Assembly (NCBI GenBank): GCA_028023455.1
Contig: JAQFVV010006272.1
Span: forward strand, 3,201,127-3,265,126
From: Epiperipatus broadwayi
Lineage: Eukaryota; Onychophora; Udeonychophora; Euonychophora; Peripatidae
Direction: 5' to 3'
DNA: 64,000 nucleotides
In this document: in pieces, positions 26,160 through 39,647 of the stretch
How positions within the stretch are numbered: the first letter of the stretch is position 1
Layout of the letters: each line of letters starts with the position of its first letter
Notes under the pieces: generated by a model
The model's database searches: none
Seen by the model: the letters and a program-made list of their open reading frames with translations, nothing else
What the model was told of the DNA's origin: nothing
Position numbers and translations under genes: made by a program

Positions 26160-28980
26160 AGCTATTTTAATAACTTTATTACTTCACTCTCATTCCTGTT
26201 CTTCTCTGTAAAGATCTAAGCAAAAACTAAAAAATCTCTATTTCTTTCACTCTCTTTCTCTATATGTTGATCTACTACACTATCTTTCATCAATGTCATC
26301 CCAAAAGCAAATATTTTTTTTTATATTTTTATAAAATAACATGTGTGATATAGTTTTAGAAAAAGGTATATCACATCTTTAATACTATGTAAATATTTTT
26401 GCATAATTTCAAACTATTTTTAATCATATTTATTTTTTACAATTTTTGTTTTAAACTTTATCTATTTTCATTTTTCATATTTTTTAATTATGTTTTAATT
26501 ATGTTATCTTTGTATAAGAATATAGCAATCAACTCTTAACTATCAACAATCTCAACCTTAACTACAGGTTGAGGTTGTTGATAGCTTAAGAAATGATTTT
26601 TATCATTTAAATTTATAAGCCTATTAAAAATCTTCAAGTAATTAGCTTTATTGTCTGTGTATAAAAAGTGAGCCTTCTTTGCATAATTTAATTAAACACT
26701 ATTTTTAGTAATCAATTTTTGATTTATATATTGCAATTTTCTAACCATTTTTACTTTGTTATTAATTTACCACATTAAAAAAGAAATCTTTTTTCATTTT
26801 TCCTTATCATATTTGCTGTTCATAAATCACCACCCAATTTTTATCTACTTATATTTTTAGTGTCTGAGTTCTGATCAATACAAAATTCCTTGTTCCAAAT
26901 TACTCTACATAACTTATATTTTATATGACAACCACCTAATATTTTTAATCAATATTATATTTTGCTTTGCTTTTTATCTCAATTTTTTTTCTCCCAACAA
27001 TTTGTATATTTTTCTTCCCTGTAACAAAGTATGTAATTACTTATTTTCATCTTCAAGAGAAATATCTTCCATTTCTATTATTTGGTTCCTCCCATTCTAT
27101 TAAATATTAATATTTTTAATATCTCTCAGAATTCAATTGTTCTATTATTTCATATTTCTCTGCAACTTCTTAATATTTCTATACTATTCATAAGAATAAT
27201 ATTATTGGCAAAAAAGGAGAACTTTCATATTACCTTTTTTTTTGTTCTTATATATTTAACCTCACCTCAATTGTCAATTTTTCTATCTCAAACCTCAATA
27301 AAATTACAGATGACTTACAAAACAATTTTATATTTAAATTCTACCTAAACTATATTATTTAAATGATTATGAAAAATATTTTTGTAAAAAAAATTAATTA
27401 TTTTCAACAATTCCACGTTTTCTTTCCATAACATTTCTTATTACTCTATTATAAGTTTGCCTCCATATCTATAATATTGTAAATAATAATATACTTTTTT
27501 TCTATATGACATTTCTATCAGCTGCAAAACAATAAATAAATTATTCTCCATCAATCTCTCTGGACAAAATTTATTTTAAAATTATAATCCTAATCTTAAC
27601 CATAATGATAAATAAATATTTTATCATCTAGGAAAATTATTTTTGCTAATTTATATAACTAGCTAACATCTAAAATCTTTTCCTTTATATAGAAATTTAA
27701 TTCTCACACACTCTCATTCATCTAAAATCTTGTAATCCTTTATAGTTTTATTATTAAAGTTTACTTTTAAATCAACATTTGGACATCCCATATTTTCTAA
27801 CATTTCAGCTACTATATTATATAGATATCTAGCTTTTTCTTCTTTAATCTAATATTCTATTCAATTTTGAATCTGTTCCACATCAATTTCATTAATTAAA
27901 CTATATAATGGTTTAAATTGCTGAACAACTCATCATCAAAAGTTTTTAAGACATATTCATTAAATACTTTTCCAAGTTTTACCTTGTATCTCTTCATTTG
28001 TATCTGCATTTAGCCATATTTTTTATATCTCAAAATTTTTCACAATCTTCTTTTCCTGAAGTGTTAATTTCCTTAATTAAATTAATAAATGTACTCCAAC
28101 TTAATTTTATAGTAAATATTTTTTTTTCTTAAATAACTATCTCATTTAACCTGTACTTTTTCTTCTCCCATTTGTTTTTCAACATTATTTTTATACTTCT
28201 TACACACCTGTTTTTTTATCATCTTTTTTATATTCTTTTTGAAGGATATATTACTTCAAATTTTTATTGTTTAGATTTATCAAACATTTATTTTCATCTT
28301 TCTCAATAATATCAGTTTACTAAACATAAGCTTTAAATATACATTTTATAAATCTTTCAGAAATATTAAGAAAGATATTCACTGTAGTCTCTTTTTTCTT
28401 TCTATTCATCCATGTCAATATTTCTACAAATTCTGGACTTAATTTTTGTGGTATCTATGATCACTACTATATCTTTTTTATTCCTCATCAGACACTTTAA
28501 TTGTTAAAATCATTCCTAGTCTCTTCTTATTTCCCATTCATAATGCTCAATATATTTCCAATTTTGGTTCATTATATACTTTAATAAAATTTCCAATTTT
28601 ATTCCATGCTTTTCACATTTTTTTCAATAATATTCTATTTATATACTATATTTCATCAAATCCTATCAATATCATAATTTATAACACAATCAATATTTTA
28701 TAATTATTTTTTCTAAATTCACTATAGCTTTATGAAAATATTCTCAAGCATTGTTATTTCACCATTTCATATTTTTCCCAATTCCAGTACTTAAATATAA
28801 CTTTGCCACATATCTATTTTCTTATTACTCAATTTCATTCCACCTCAAAATATTTTTTTTAATAATAATTTTATATAGTTTTCTTTTTGTCTTATAATCA
28901 TCACATCTATAGTGATTTTTCATTCACAATTGTTTCAAATAAGTTTTTAGAATTGCTAACAAATGTAACTTTTTTTCTAT
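26160..28980 (-). pseudogene. Heavily decayed minus-strand LINE, probably same type as 31.0-32.2 kb
   Basis: The plus strand is strikingly poor in G over almost 3 kb, so the minus strand is rich in A and G, as expected for a lost Lys/Glu/Asn-rich frame. The stretch 26674-26790 aligns with 31660-31765 (shared ATAATTTAATTAAACACTATT-like core), tying it to the better preserved LINE relic there. Short minus-strand pieces such as KLSPEFVEILTWMNRKKK (about 28390-28450) are open, but no catalytic motif survives. Assignment rests on the alignment and strand bias, not on a domain. Confidence 0.45.
26536..26589. repeat. Hairpin, 23-24 bp arms and 7-nt loop
   Basis: Left arm TTAACTATCAACAATCTC... (26536-26558) pairs with 26566-26589, with one G-T type mismatch and one bulge. 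The right arm word AGGTTGAGGTTGTTGATAG nearly repeats the word at 44127 in the ~335-bp tandem repeat, so this may be an inverted scrap of that family. Confidence 0.7.
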
Positions 28981-29029
28981 AAAAACCTCCAACTATCTGA
29001 TTTTTTAAAAATTCTATACTTTGCATATT

Positions 29030-29085
29030 TATTATTTATTATTAATAATAATAATAATAATAATAATTATCATCATCATTATCTA
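29030..29085. repeat. (AAT)n / (ATC)n microsatellite
   Basis: A run of about ten AAT units followed by a few CAT units. The plus-strand frame across it is not a gene. Confidence 0.9.
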
Positions 29086-29346
29086 CATTAACACTTATTC
29101 CTTTCTCCTTTTTTTATTATTTCCATGCATTATCTGTTTTAAAAAATCTACTTTTACAGCATTCATCACTCTGTCCTTGTCTAATTTTTTTTTTTCAAAT
29201 ATAAACTCTTTTCACTTTTACCACCAACATTACACTTTTGTCTTTATCTATCTACCTAGTTATCTATTTACTATTAATTAAACACTTTTATTTAGGTTTG
29301 TATGAAATATTAAAATTGATGTTTATTATATTTATATACAATAGAA

Positions 29347-29471
29347 GCTCTGTGCAGTTTGATGCAGTTGGTAAAGTGTCTTACTTGGAATCAGAAGATT
29401 CTAGGATCGATTCTGGTGTCTGATGCTCACACTTCTTATAAACTCCTGAGCAATAAAACCATATGCCTTTT
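29347..29471 (+). mobile_element. tRNA-derived SINE, 125 bp, with 12-bp target duplication
   Basis: TATACAATAGAA stands directly before the element (29335-29346) and again directly after it (29472-29483). Inside, TGATGCAGTTGG resembles a Pol III A box and GGATCGATTCT a B box, at tRNA spacing, with an anticodon-like loop CTTGGAA between imperfectly paired arms. The element ends CCATATGCCTTTT, so the last bases form an oligo-T Pol III terminator and there is no poly-A tail. This is a clean retroposed insertion. It is not a functional tRNA: the acceptor ends do not pair. Confidence 0.85.
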
Positions 29472-29675
29472 TATACAATAGAATTTTCTGAAATTTTGTA
29501 TATTTAATACAGATCACTGGCAATACAATATGTCATTAAAATATTTTAGATAAATTAATTTCTTTTTTAAATGAAGAGAAGTAGGTGAATGAAATTTGAA
29601 ATATTTTTATATCAAATTTAAAATATGTTTTTGAAAATTTTAAAAAGTTTATATTAATGCATATGAGAGCGTGGT

Positions 29676-30160
<485 letters not shown>

Positions 30161-30999
30161 TTTGTTTCAATTAAATACTTTTACTGAAATTAGAATAAAA
30201 AATTTAAATTGAGATTTAATATTAATATTAAATATAATGAATCAAATTCAGTACATTTCTTATAAAACATTGGCAATACAATATGATACTGAAACATTTT
30301 AGATAGATTACTTAGTTTATTAAATACAGAAAAATGGGTGTGTAACAAAACTATATTATAAACAGGGTTGATTTAATATTTATGATTTATTTTTAATCTT
30401 AAAAAGATTTTAACATCATTTTAAATTGAATTAAAAACAATTGACTGATTAGAATCTTGATGCTAAAAACTAAATAATAATAGGTATAAAAATATTTTTA
30501 TAATCAATGCTTTTATTTACTTTGCACTAAAAAATATTATTTCTTCAGCCATAATTGGAATTTTTATATTTAACTTGGAATAAAAGTGCAGGTTGGGGGA
30601 TGCCTAGAAATTAATTAAGTTAACTAGAATTAATCCCCACATTTTTATTTCAAATTAAATATAAAAACTCCAGTTGCAGTTGAAAAACAATTAGTTTTTA
30701 ATTCCAAGTAAATAAAAATATGGATTATAAATTATTATTTTTATATCAATTATTACATAATCTATTTTTTTATTTAGCTGAATAATAATAATATATTAAA
30801 TTAATTCATCTAATAATTTTTTTCCATTTCCTTAATAATGCACTGCACATTTTAAAAATAAATTTATATTTTTGAAAATACATAACACACATTCAATTAT
30901 TGTGATATGATGTAAAATAGCTTCTTTTTAAATGAAGTCAGAAGTTTTTGATCATAAACTATATTCTCAGAAACCGTATTCCTAAGTTAAATATTTTTT

Positions 31000-31281
31000 C
31001 TTTTAAACACAAATGTATATAAGAACAAACTTATATATCTCCTATTATTCAATTATGTTCTTAGCCTGGTTCATTTCTTTTTCTATCCCATTTTAATAAA
31101 AACTGATTTTTTTTGTTCCATTATTCTATATTCATAATCATCAACTCTTTTAGAAAAACTTAAAAAAAAATAAAATTTCCATATCTTTTGCATTTTTTTA
31201 CCTGCAAGTTTTTTTTACTCTCCATACAATTTATCTGATTATCTTTCAATATCCTACACTCTAAAAAAATGTGTTCAATGT

Positions 31282-31318
<37 letters not shown>

Positions 31319-32200
31319 ATATATATATATATATATATTATCTTTACATAAAATACATTTATAATAAAAAACCTTATCACATTTTTGCTTTATTTGTCTT
31401 GTATGTAAACTCCTGCTTTTGTAAAAAATAATAACAAGGTCCCATTATTACATAGCCTTTTATATTTTATAAAAATTTTATTCTTATTTACCTCTTTTTT
31501 TTTTGGTTTCTATAACTCCTTTCCACTCCTTGTAATTATATACCTGGTAATATATTCTCTACACATTTCCTGAATTTCTAATATAAATATAAGAAAGTAA
31601 ATTGTCTAGCTATTAACTTTTCATGTTATAAAATCTTTCTTACCCAAAGTTTTTGTTGTCTTCTTCATGTAATTTAGTTAAACACTATTAATAGCAATCT
31701 ATTTTTATTCATATACTATAGACTTTCAAACACTTTATTTTTTAATTTCCTTTATTAAATTTTTTGTTTTGGAATAGCCTTATTTATTAGTTACTCATAA
31801 AAAATTTAATGAATGTTCTATCAAAAAATTTTGAAATTCTCTGGCTAATACAAAAACTATCACCTCCAAATACATTACAAAATGAGATAGTAATGACATT
31901 TATTATATATAATTTTACATTTGTAAGTAAAACAATAAACAATGAAGTTTTTTTAAAAAAATAATTATAAGGAAATGATATTCTCAAAATATTATAAAAA
32001 AAATTGCTTTATGGTGAACTGCTTGATTCTCCAGGTACCATATTGAATTTTTTTTAAAACTGACCTGAGAAACAATTTTTATAATAACTTGTTTTAATAA
32101 TGTTAGAGCAAAATATTTTACATTGATAGAAACTAGTACAAGAAAGAAAAACAATAAGGCTAAGATTACCATTTAAAAAATAAGGAAAACAGACATTTCA
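31000..32200 (-). pseudogene. Non-LTR retrotransposon C-terminus (zinc knuckle) with decayed upstream region
   Basis: The relic of the end of a LINE ORF2 protein. On the minus strand, KCDKVFYYKCILCKDN (from about 31393) gives the C-x2-C half of a zinc knuckle, and HIEHIFLECRILKDNQINC (from about 31281) gives the H...C half, the EHxFLEC block common at the end of L1/Tx1-type and related LINEs. The two halves are in place but separated by a (TA)n(GA)n microsatellite that reads Ile-Tyr then Arg-Glu repeats. Upstream, pieces such as SIWYLENQAVHHKA (about 32000-32050) and ISFPYNYFFKKTSLF (about 31940-31980) lie where the region after the RT palm would be, but I saw no catalytic motif. Two minus-strand frames of 62 and 66 codons here belong to this relic. 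Confidence 0.65.
31281..31340. repeat. (CT)n(AT)n microsatellite inside a LINE zinc knuckle
   Basis: About 16 CT units followed by about 10 AT units. It lies exactly between the two cysteine/histidine halves of the LINE relic described above. Confidence 0.92.
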
Positions 32201-34580
32201 ACATCTGACATAATTATTACTTTATTGTTTGTTCATAATTTCTAATTCATCATTAACTAAATTTAAATTACATCTTCAGTGATAATTTCTTTGTATTCCT
32301 CACAAAATTATCTTTCAAAACATATATAATATGTCTTACTTGAGATAATCCATAGCTTCAGAATCTCCAAAAGTATTCGCATAAGAATTCTTCATTTTTA
32401 TCTTGTACCCCAAAAGTTACCAAATCTCAAAAGTGTCTATAAGAAAAAGATTCATTCTAATAAAAGATAAAAAAACAATATATATATGAATTTGTCATCA
32501 TAGCAATTGGCTTCTGTATATCTAAAACTAGAAATTGTTAGGCTACTGTCTGTATCACTGATAAAATGAGTTTCATTTCTTCATTTTATATTTTTTGTGT
32601 ACATCTGTGATGTTTATATTCTTTATGCACACTAGTGATGTTTATATTCTTTATACACACCAGTAATGCTATCTTGTTATATTTATTGTATCACATAGAT
32701 GTAATTTATTTGCATATAGTCCATTTGTTAGCTATAGACTTGAAAGTATTGTACTAAAAGATATGGCAAAACTAATGACTCAACAGCATGAGTATCAAGG
32801 CATAAGCAAGAATCAGAATTTGATTCTTTGCCTGTATATGTAATCTTTTTCTACATTTGATTGTTAGTTTTGTAAATTATTACTAGGTATACAACACATA
32901 ATAGTAATCACAAACACACCATATAAACATAATAATAAATAATAAATTATTAAACTTTTTGAAAATTATTATTTTTATAAAATAAGTTTATTTTCATAAA
33001 ATAAATGGATTAGAACACACAAAATTACTGTACATATGAATTCATATGAGCATAAATAAATATAGAATTTATATATACACACACCAGTACAAATAAAAAT
33101 TAATAAAAATTAAATCATTTTTCAAATAATTAAAAAAAATTAAAATATTATTCAAAAAAATTAAAAAATGAAAATTGTATACTTATGAGCCTGATATTCT
33201 GCAATTATGTTTAGAATCCATGGAAGTTCTTGTTTGTGAATCAGCATATTTTTAATTTATTTTTTTTAAATCATGAGGCCAATAAAAGTTTTCTGTTTTT
33301 ATTGCTTCATGGAAATTAGAAAATTGTTCAAAAAATTAAATGCACCTGTTACAAACACAAATTAATAAAATTTCAAATTTCATTGGATTTTTTTAAAAAG
33401 ACATCATTAGAAAGCTACATTTGAGATGCATCAAATGCTCATATTTCTGTTGACATCATGCTTATAGTTTTCACATCATTATAAAATGAACATTTCAACC
33501 AATCAAATAAGATGCACAGGACAAGCTGAATTATGGTGAACAACTACAACATAGATACTATTGCTCAAATAAAGAATGATATGTACCACACTAGCAAAAA
33601 CATATGGCCATTGATATTTTACAAATGTATCTTTTTGTGTGAGTGTATATATATATATATGTGTGTGTGCGCATTTAGTTTAACAACTTTAAAGAAAATC
33701 AGTCTCAGATTAAAATATATCAATTAAAAGATGTTATATTCTCCTTTATGTAAATATACAGCATTAAAATTAACTAATATTTAGAATACCTTATTCATTA
33801 TTATTAGAGAAAATACATTATAATATTGATATTTTTTTTTTATCTACATTGACTATTTTAAAATTTAATTTTATATATGTATCAAAGTTGATGTCTGGAT
33901 CTTGCTTTTGAAATATAACTGTAAGATTATTGGCATGTCTGTAATAAATTTTTGATACGCACATAATCATAGTAGTGATTAAAAATATTTATCTTCTGAC
34001 TTAAATATATATATATCCGAGAAATTAATAAAATATATTAATGAAATTATGCAGAATTTTCATCAATAAAACGAAACTTTGCCACATTTTGATTTTCTTT
34101 TCCATAAGATATTTTAGAATTGAATGAAAATATTTTACTATTAAAAAGTTACATTTAGACCTCTGCTTTAAAATTCAGTCATTATTGTTTTGGGGGAAAA
34201 GTCTGCAAGCAATTTGGATATCATAAATAATCAAAGTAATATTTAGAACTATCATCTATTGACTTGCTTTTTCTTGTCTGTTTTTTCCCACAGTAAAAAA
34301 TAAAATCTGAAATATACACAGTGTATTTATATATATTATCATATATTGATTACTTTAATCTGCTAAACTTACAACTTAGTACTCAAATGTAATTCGGCAA
34401 ACAAATTTCGAATGTTTTCAGACAACTGATCCTCACACCATCTGGTAAGTCAATGTTTGAAATAATAGTTAATTCAATTAGAAAATAAAAGTTTTAGAAC
34501 AATCTGGAAAGTCAAATAACAACTGATGCACTCATTTAAAGAAAACAAAACACATTTGAAATAAGATGTAATCTTCATCA
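32200..34580. other. A+T-rich DNA with a 28-bp tandem repeat
   Basis: At 32603-32672 a 28-bp unit (GTGATGTTTATATTCTTTAT...) is repeated about 2.4 times. A short TA/TG repeat lies at about 33647-33670. No gene is supported; the 64-codon frame at 33533 has no recognisable features. Confidence 0.6.
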
Positions 34581-34586
34581 CTGATT

Positions 34587-34598
34587 GGGGGGGGGGGG
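34587..34598 (+). repeat. G12 homopolymer
   Basis: Twelve G in a row in very A+T-rich DNA. Confidence 0.95.
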
Positions 34599-35439
34599 TC
34601 ATATATTAAGAGTATTAACCCTATACTTAGTTTATATATATATAACGTTTTTAAGTCATAATCTTTTGGATGCAATAAATTCTTATCAAATATTTACATA
34701 AGTATATTTTATTAAAATCTTAAAACTTCTTTGAATAAATCAATCTAATTACTAATTTTAATAAGTAAAAGCTTTTAAAAGTAGAAAGAAATATTTTAAT
34801 TAAAATCAGAAGTAAACAAATCAATATATTCATACAAAGTGAAGGAAATAAAATCATTTTTACCAAATAAATGACTAATTTTTAATTTTTTCTTCTTAAA
34901 AACTTAAATAATTGATTTAAACGTATTAAAAAATAAAGAATATTTATTAGTTTATATATACTCTTTATCTTTGAAGTGCTATAGTTGTAATAATAGGCTG
35001 TAAATTTAATGTTTTCTTTAGTTTTTAACCGAAGATTTAATGTAAAAAGTGCAATGGGACTGTCTCAAAACCAGATATGTGAGTCTTGAACTGCCATAAT
35101 TTTCATTTCAAAAGTTGACTCCTGAACTGTTTTATATATATAAGCATTTTTTTTTGTATTCACAAAATAAAATGAATAAAAATTAAATTATTTGTGTAAA
35201 TAAAATAGATTGTTTATATATACAGGTGAAATAACTTTTAAATAGCCCTCTTCATGACAAAGGTGTTTCCAGCAATCTCCTATAGCAAAACTAGTTAAAC
35301 CGTTTTTCACTAGTGGTACAAATAGGCAGGTGTGAGATTTTGAGAAGTTTTCTATTCTCTTTATTTTTTTAAAAATAAAATGTTAACTATTCGTTTACCA
35401 ACAAATATTGGATGTTTAAACATCAGAATTGTCTCAATA

Positions 35440-35560
35440 CTATTTATTGGAACCAAAATGTCTAAGGCTGATAAAAATTTCCAAATTTTACTAAGCTCGG
35501 ATTTGAACTTAGGTCATGTAAATAGCAAATACGTATAATGTTATTATACCATGCGGGGAA
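35440..35560 (-). repeat. tRNA-derived SINE fragment
   Basis: On the minus strand, CCCCGCATGGTATAATAAC and AAGTTCAAATCCGAGC are spaced like a tRNA A box and B box (about 35490-35559). Downstream on that strand comes a less A+T-rich tail (TTTATCAGCCTTAGACATTT). No target duplication was seen, so the 3' limit is unclear. Confidence 0.5.
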
Positions 35561-35945
35561 TTAAATGTATATTAAACAGAAAATAAACAAATAAAATTAA
35601 AACAGTTATATTTAAATTACAAATAACTAAAGTCTTCATCTTCAAAGAATATTAATTTTTTATCAAAACTCGGTACTGTTTAAAATGATTAATACTCGAA
35701 ATAGATAAAATTAGGTAATTACAGCATCAATCAAAGGTTCTTTTTTATAATTTATAATGGGAAAAAAAGTGATCTAGTTAAAAATTAGATAAAATCTAAT
35801 TTTTAAATATAAAAATATAATAAATTATTTAAAAATGAATAATTTAAATTAAATTATATCGATATTTTAAATACAAATAGTTTATAAAATTAATTAATAT
35901 ATATAATAGTAAAATAATAATAATAATCAAATGAATTAATTAATA

Positions 35946-36053
35946 ATGCTTGAAATTAACACTGAAAGTGACATAACTGATCAGGATTGGGAACCTCGAG
36001 CTCCAAAAGCTGAAAAGTATATCATTATTACATCAACTCATGCAGGAAAATAG
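35946..36053 (+). pseudogene. Short acidic coding-like scrap
   Basis: A 35-residue frame containing ESDITDQDWEPRAPKAEK and ending at a TAG. Its composition (Asp, Glu, Pro, Trp) is quite unlike chance frames here. It resembles the acidic low-complexity start of some transposases, but there is no domain to identify it. Confidence 0.25.
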
Positions 36054-37301
36054 TAAAATTAAATGGCGGTAAATCATTTCCTTCTAGATAGCAGTCGAGT
36101 ATTGATATTATAAGATATTTAATTAAATTTGACAAAATCAGTACTTGAATTTAAATGAGAAAGAATAACTGTAAATTTTCATCACACATTTATCTTCTAC
36201 AGTTTTTTTCTGAAGAAAGAACTAAGTGACTTTTACTATTTACTGAAATATTTAAAACCTTTTTTAACTTATATCTATCTAACTTTCCATATATCTATAT
36301 TATCTGTCTATATATGTATGTACATATAGATAAATGTATGTAATTATAAATTAAATTTCAGACCAGGTAAAACAAAAACCCAAGCAACTGTGTACTAATT
36401 TTTATAAATGCACAATGAAAAATATATTGGATGATATACACTGTTATCACAGACTGCCTTGTGTAGACATCATAAAACTCATATTTAATGTTTTTGTTCT
36501 TCTCTTTATATCTTTTTTTGAAATTAGAATAAAGATACTAGTTACAACTTATTATTAATGAACAAATTTTAAAAAAAATTATAAGGTTTATTTTTCAAAG
36601 GGTCTTTTCTGATTGGAGTTTTAGTTATATTACGTTTGCAAGCTTAGCAGTGACTCTGTTCAAATTTTTGATGTTTAAGGCATTACATGGTTCTGTGTCC
36701 ACTATTTGTTTTATATTGTTTAAGCCTGTTGATAACATTACATTATAGTTTGCAGACATTTGCAGCTTCTCTTATTCCCACTGTTACAATTTTAGAGTAT
36801 TATTTTTTTAAAAAACCTGAAGACATCAGCATTATATAAACATTTGTGTAATTGAAAGTACTATATTGCTATGATAAATCTATGGAGGAGATAGCTAATT
36901 TCTGATTTGCTGTGTGTTTTAGAGTATTTTGGCCTATGTCCAAATTATTAAATAGTGTAGATTTGCAAAGAAAAAATGTAATTAGTTTTTAAATTAATGA
37001 TTATGATATAACCTTTTGTAAAAGATTTAATTTTTAAACCAAAAACTACGTCACTAACAGAAGATTGTTTTTGAAAACATTGTTACATTTTTATTTACAA
37101 CTGTCAAACTCACTCCCCCACAACTTTGACTTTATCCATCTCAGATAAATACAATAATAATTATTTATCAAACTAGATATTATTTCTAGCACAGATATAA
37201 ACTTTAAACTTCAGTTATATATTAATATATCTGATTTTTTAATTTTAAACATACATGCACATGGAGTTATTGATCTTTCTCTTTCCCATAGGTAATATTT
37301 T

Positions 37302-37423
37302 ATAGATATATTAAAAAACCTCCATACTTCCCCATTCTTCTTAAATTCATATAAATAAAAATATCTTTATTTATATGAATTTAAAAAGAATGGGGAAGTA
37401 TGGAGATTGTTTAATATATCTAT
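37302..37423. repeat. 122-bp hairpin
   Basis: Arms of about 57 bp (ATAGATATATTAAAAAACCT... and its complement) with a very short centre and a few mismatches. No coding frame. It could be a small foldback element or the product of inverted duplication. Confidence 0.85.
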
Positions 37424-38175
37424 TTAATTTTAAAAAGTTAAGTTTTAGAAAGTTGTTACAGCAACAGGAAGTAGTTTATATTCAATAAAAACAAATAGCT
37501 TTTGTCAAAACAGTAAACAGAATACTTTTTAAAATTTTAATAACAATAAATAATTTATTAACTTTTAAATATTTTTTTCTTTGACAATAACTAATTCTAT
37601 ATATATTTTTAATAACATAAAATTCAAATATCTAATATTTTATTCTTTTAACTTTTTGTATATATAAATTACAACCAATGGTAGCATGTTCTATTGTTAT
37701 AGATAAGAACTTAGTTTAGATATCTATTTTCATATTAAAAATAATGAATGTTTAAAATTGCTATCACTTGAAAGCTTATATTTTAAATTTATAATAATAA
37801 AATTACTTATATAATATATAGAAAAAAATTTAATTGTAAAAATAGATGTGAAACATGGAGGAATATTTAAAGAAAGATTGGTCAAGTTCTATTCGAAAAT
37901 TGACAGGCAGAGCTTTTATTCAAGACATTAATTTATCATTTTGTAATGTGATTTAATTTGTAATATATATATTAAAAACATGGGCATAGTCAAAATGACT
38001 GTAACACATAAATAATCTTAATACACAATCACAGGTGTTTACAATTTATAAACTAGAAGTGATGAAAGAAAAAATAAAACTACAAAATTAGAAAATACAA
38101 AACATATCTAACTAAAATATGTAGTTTAAATAGTCCTTAGACAAATTAAACATTATTGTTAGCTATATATAAATG

Positions 38176-39170
38176 TATATTTATAATTAGAGGGATTTGA
38201 AGTCAGCATTTTTCATTCTATTTATCTTCCAATCCATTCAAGCAACCAATACACATGATTAGATACATGTGAAAAAGATACAAGATCTCAAATTTATGTA
38301 TGTCATGCAAAACCAGTACTTATCAGTTGGACCAGATCATAATCTCCCACACATATATACAATCAGTGCTCAGTTTATATTAAGAGAGCAATTCATCACC
38401 TTTTAATAAATTAGCTTCAATCTTCTCACACTTCCAACTATTCAACCATCCATTTCACTGAAAAACCAACAATGAAAAGCTCAAAGTTTTTATTGAATTT
38501 GATATTGTAGACATTATGTCAATATAACCCCTAATATTATCAGAACATTACATATTCATTTATCTTAATAGTAGAGGGATGATCTGAGCTTATACTAAGA
38601 TATAATATAATTCTAAATCAGTAGGTAATTTGCTTATACTGAATATTTCCTATATATGTAATTAGAGAGATTTGAACTCAGGATTTTTCATTCTATTCAC
38701 TTTCCAATTCATCTCAAACATCTGATACCCATGACCCCCTATGTATAAAAATGCCTATCTCTTTACAATTAAATGGATACATAATGGTGTGATAATATGA
38801 GGAATTAGATTGTCATAATGTCTCATGGGCATGACTACAATATCAATTTCAATAAGGACTTTGAGTGTTCCACAATTGATTTTTAAATGAAATGGATGGT
38901 TGAATAGTTGGAAGTGTGAGAAGATTGAAGGTAGTCTATTAAATTTTGATAAATTGCTTTCTTAATATAAACTATAGACTCATTGTGTATATGTGTGAGA
39001 GATTATAATCTGGCTCAACTGATGAATACTGGTGCTGCATGAAATATGTATATTGGTGATCATGTATGTTTTTCATATGTACATGGTCATGGGTATTGAC
39101 TGTTTGAGATGGATTTGGGGATGAATAGAATAAAAAATCCGGAGTTCAAATATCTCTAATTATATATGTA
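38176..39170. mobile_element. Three-copy inverted-repeat cluster, ~1 kb
   Basis: Copy A (38176 to about 38525) and copy C (about 38817-39170) are reverse complements over about 340 bp with scattered changes. Copy B (about 38636-38750) has the same orientation as A and is truncated; its outer flank GAATATTTCCTATATATGTA also matches the reverse of the DNA just outside C. The end word GAGATTTGAACTC (reversed GAGTTCAAATCTC) is B-box-like. Related copies lie at 10590 and 63500. The family could be a tRNA-related SINE inserted more than once, or a foldback element; I cannot decide. Confidence 0.75.
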
Positions 39171-39647
39171 GAAAATATTCAATATAACCAAAATACATAC
39201 TGCTTTAGAATTATACATATATATTGAAAAAATGGTCTCAGGTAACACAAATTAGTATGTATGTGCATATGCCTAACGCTTGAAATAAAAAATAAAAATA
39301 AACACAGACAAAATTTATTGTATAGATTTATTTAACCTACATTGGCTAGAATGTAGTTTAGACATACATATTACAATAATTATCTTATATCACTCTTAAC
39401 CAGTTCCATTAGCTTTGCCAAACATTCCCTATTTTTGAAAATTACAATTTCTTTGTCATTATTTTCAAATTTGTAGAAAAACTGAGTGAACTACGTAAGT
39501 GTCTACCATCATTCACTGTGTTTTTTCTTTCAAATGGTATATGTCATGTTTTCCTCTGCGATAAATTCTATTTTTTAAATTTTTTTTAATAACTTTATTC
39601 AATTTTTTTCTTTTTATTAAATTGTACAGAGAAAATACATGACTTTT

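Noticed and set aside
27082-27348. 88-codon plus-strand frame, hydrophobic
   Set aside because: It is the antisense shadow of the G-poor, A/G-rich minus-strand LINE relic.
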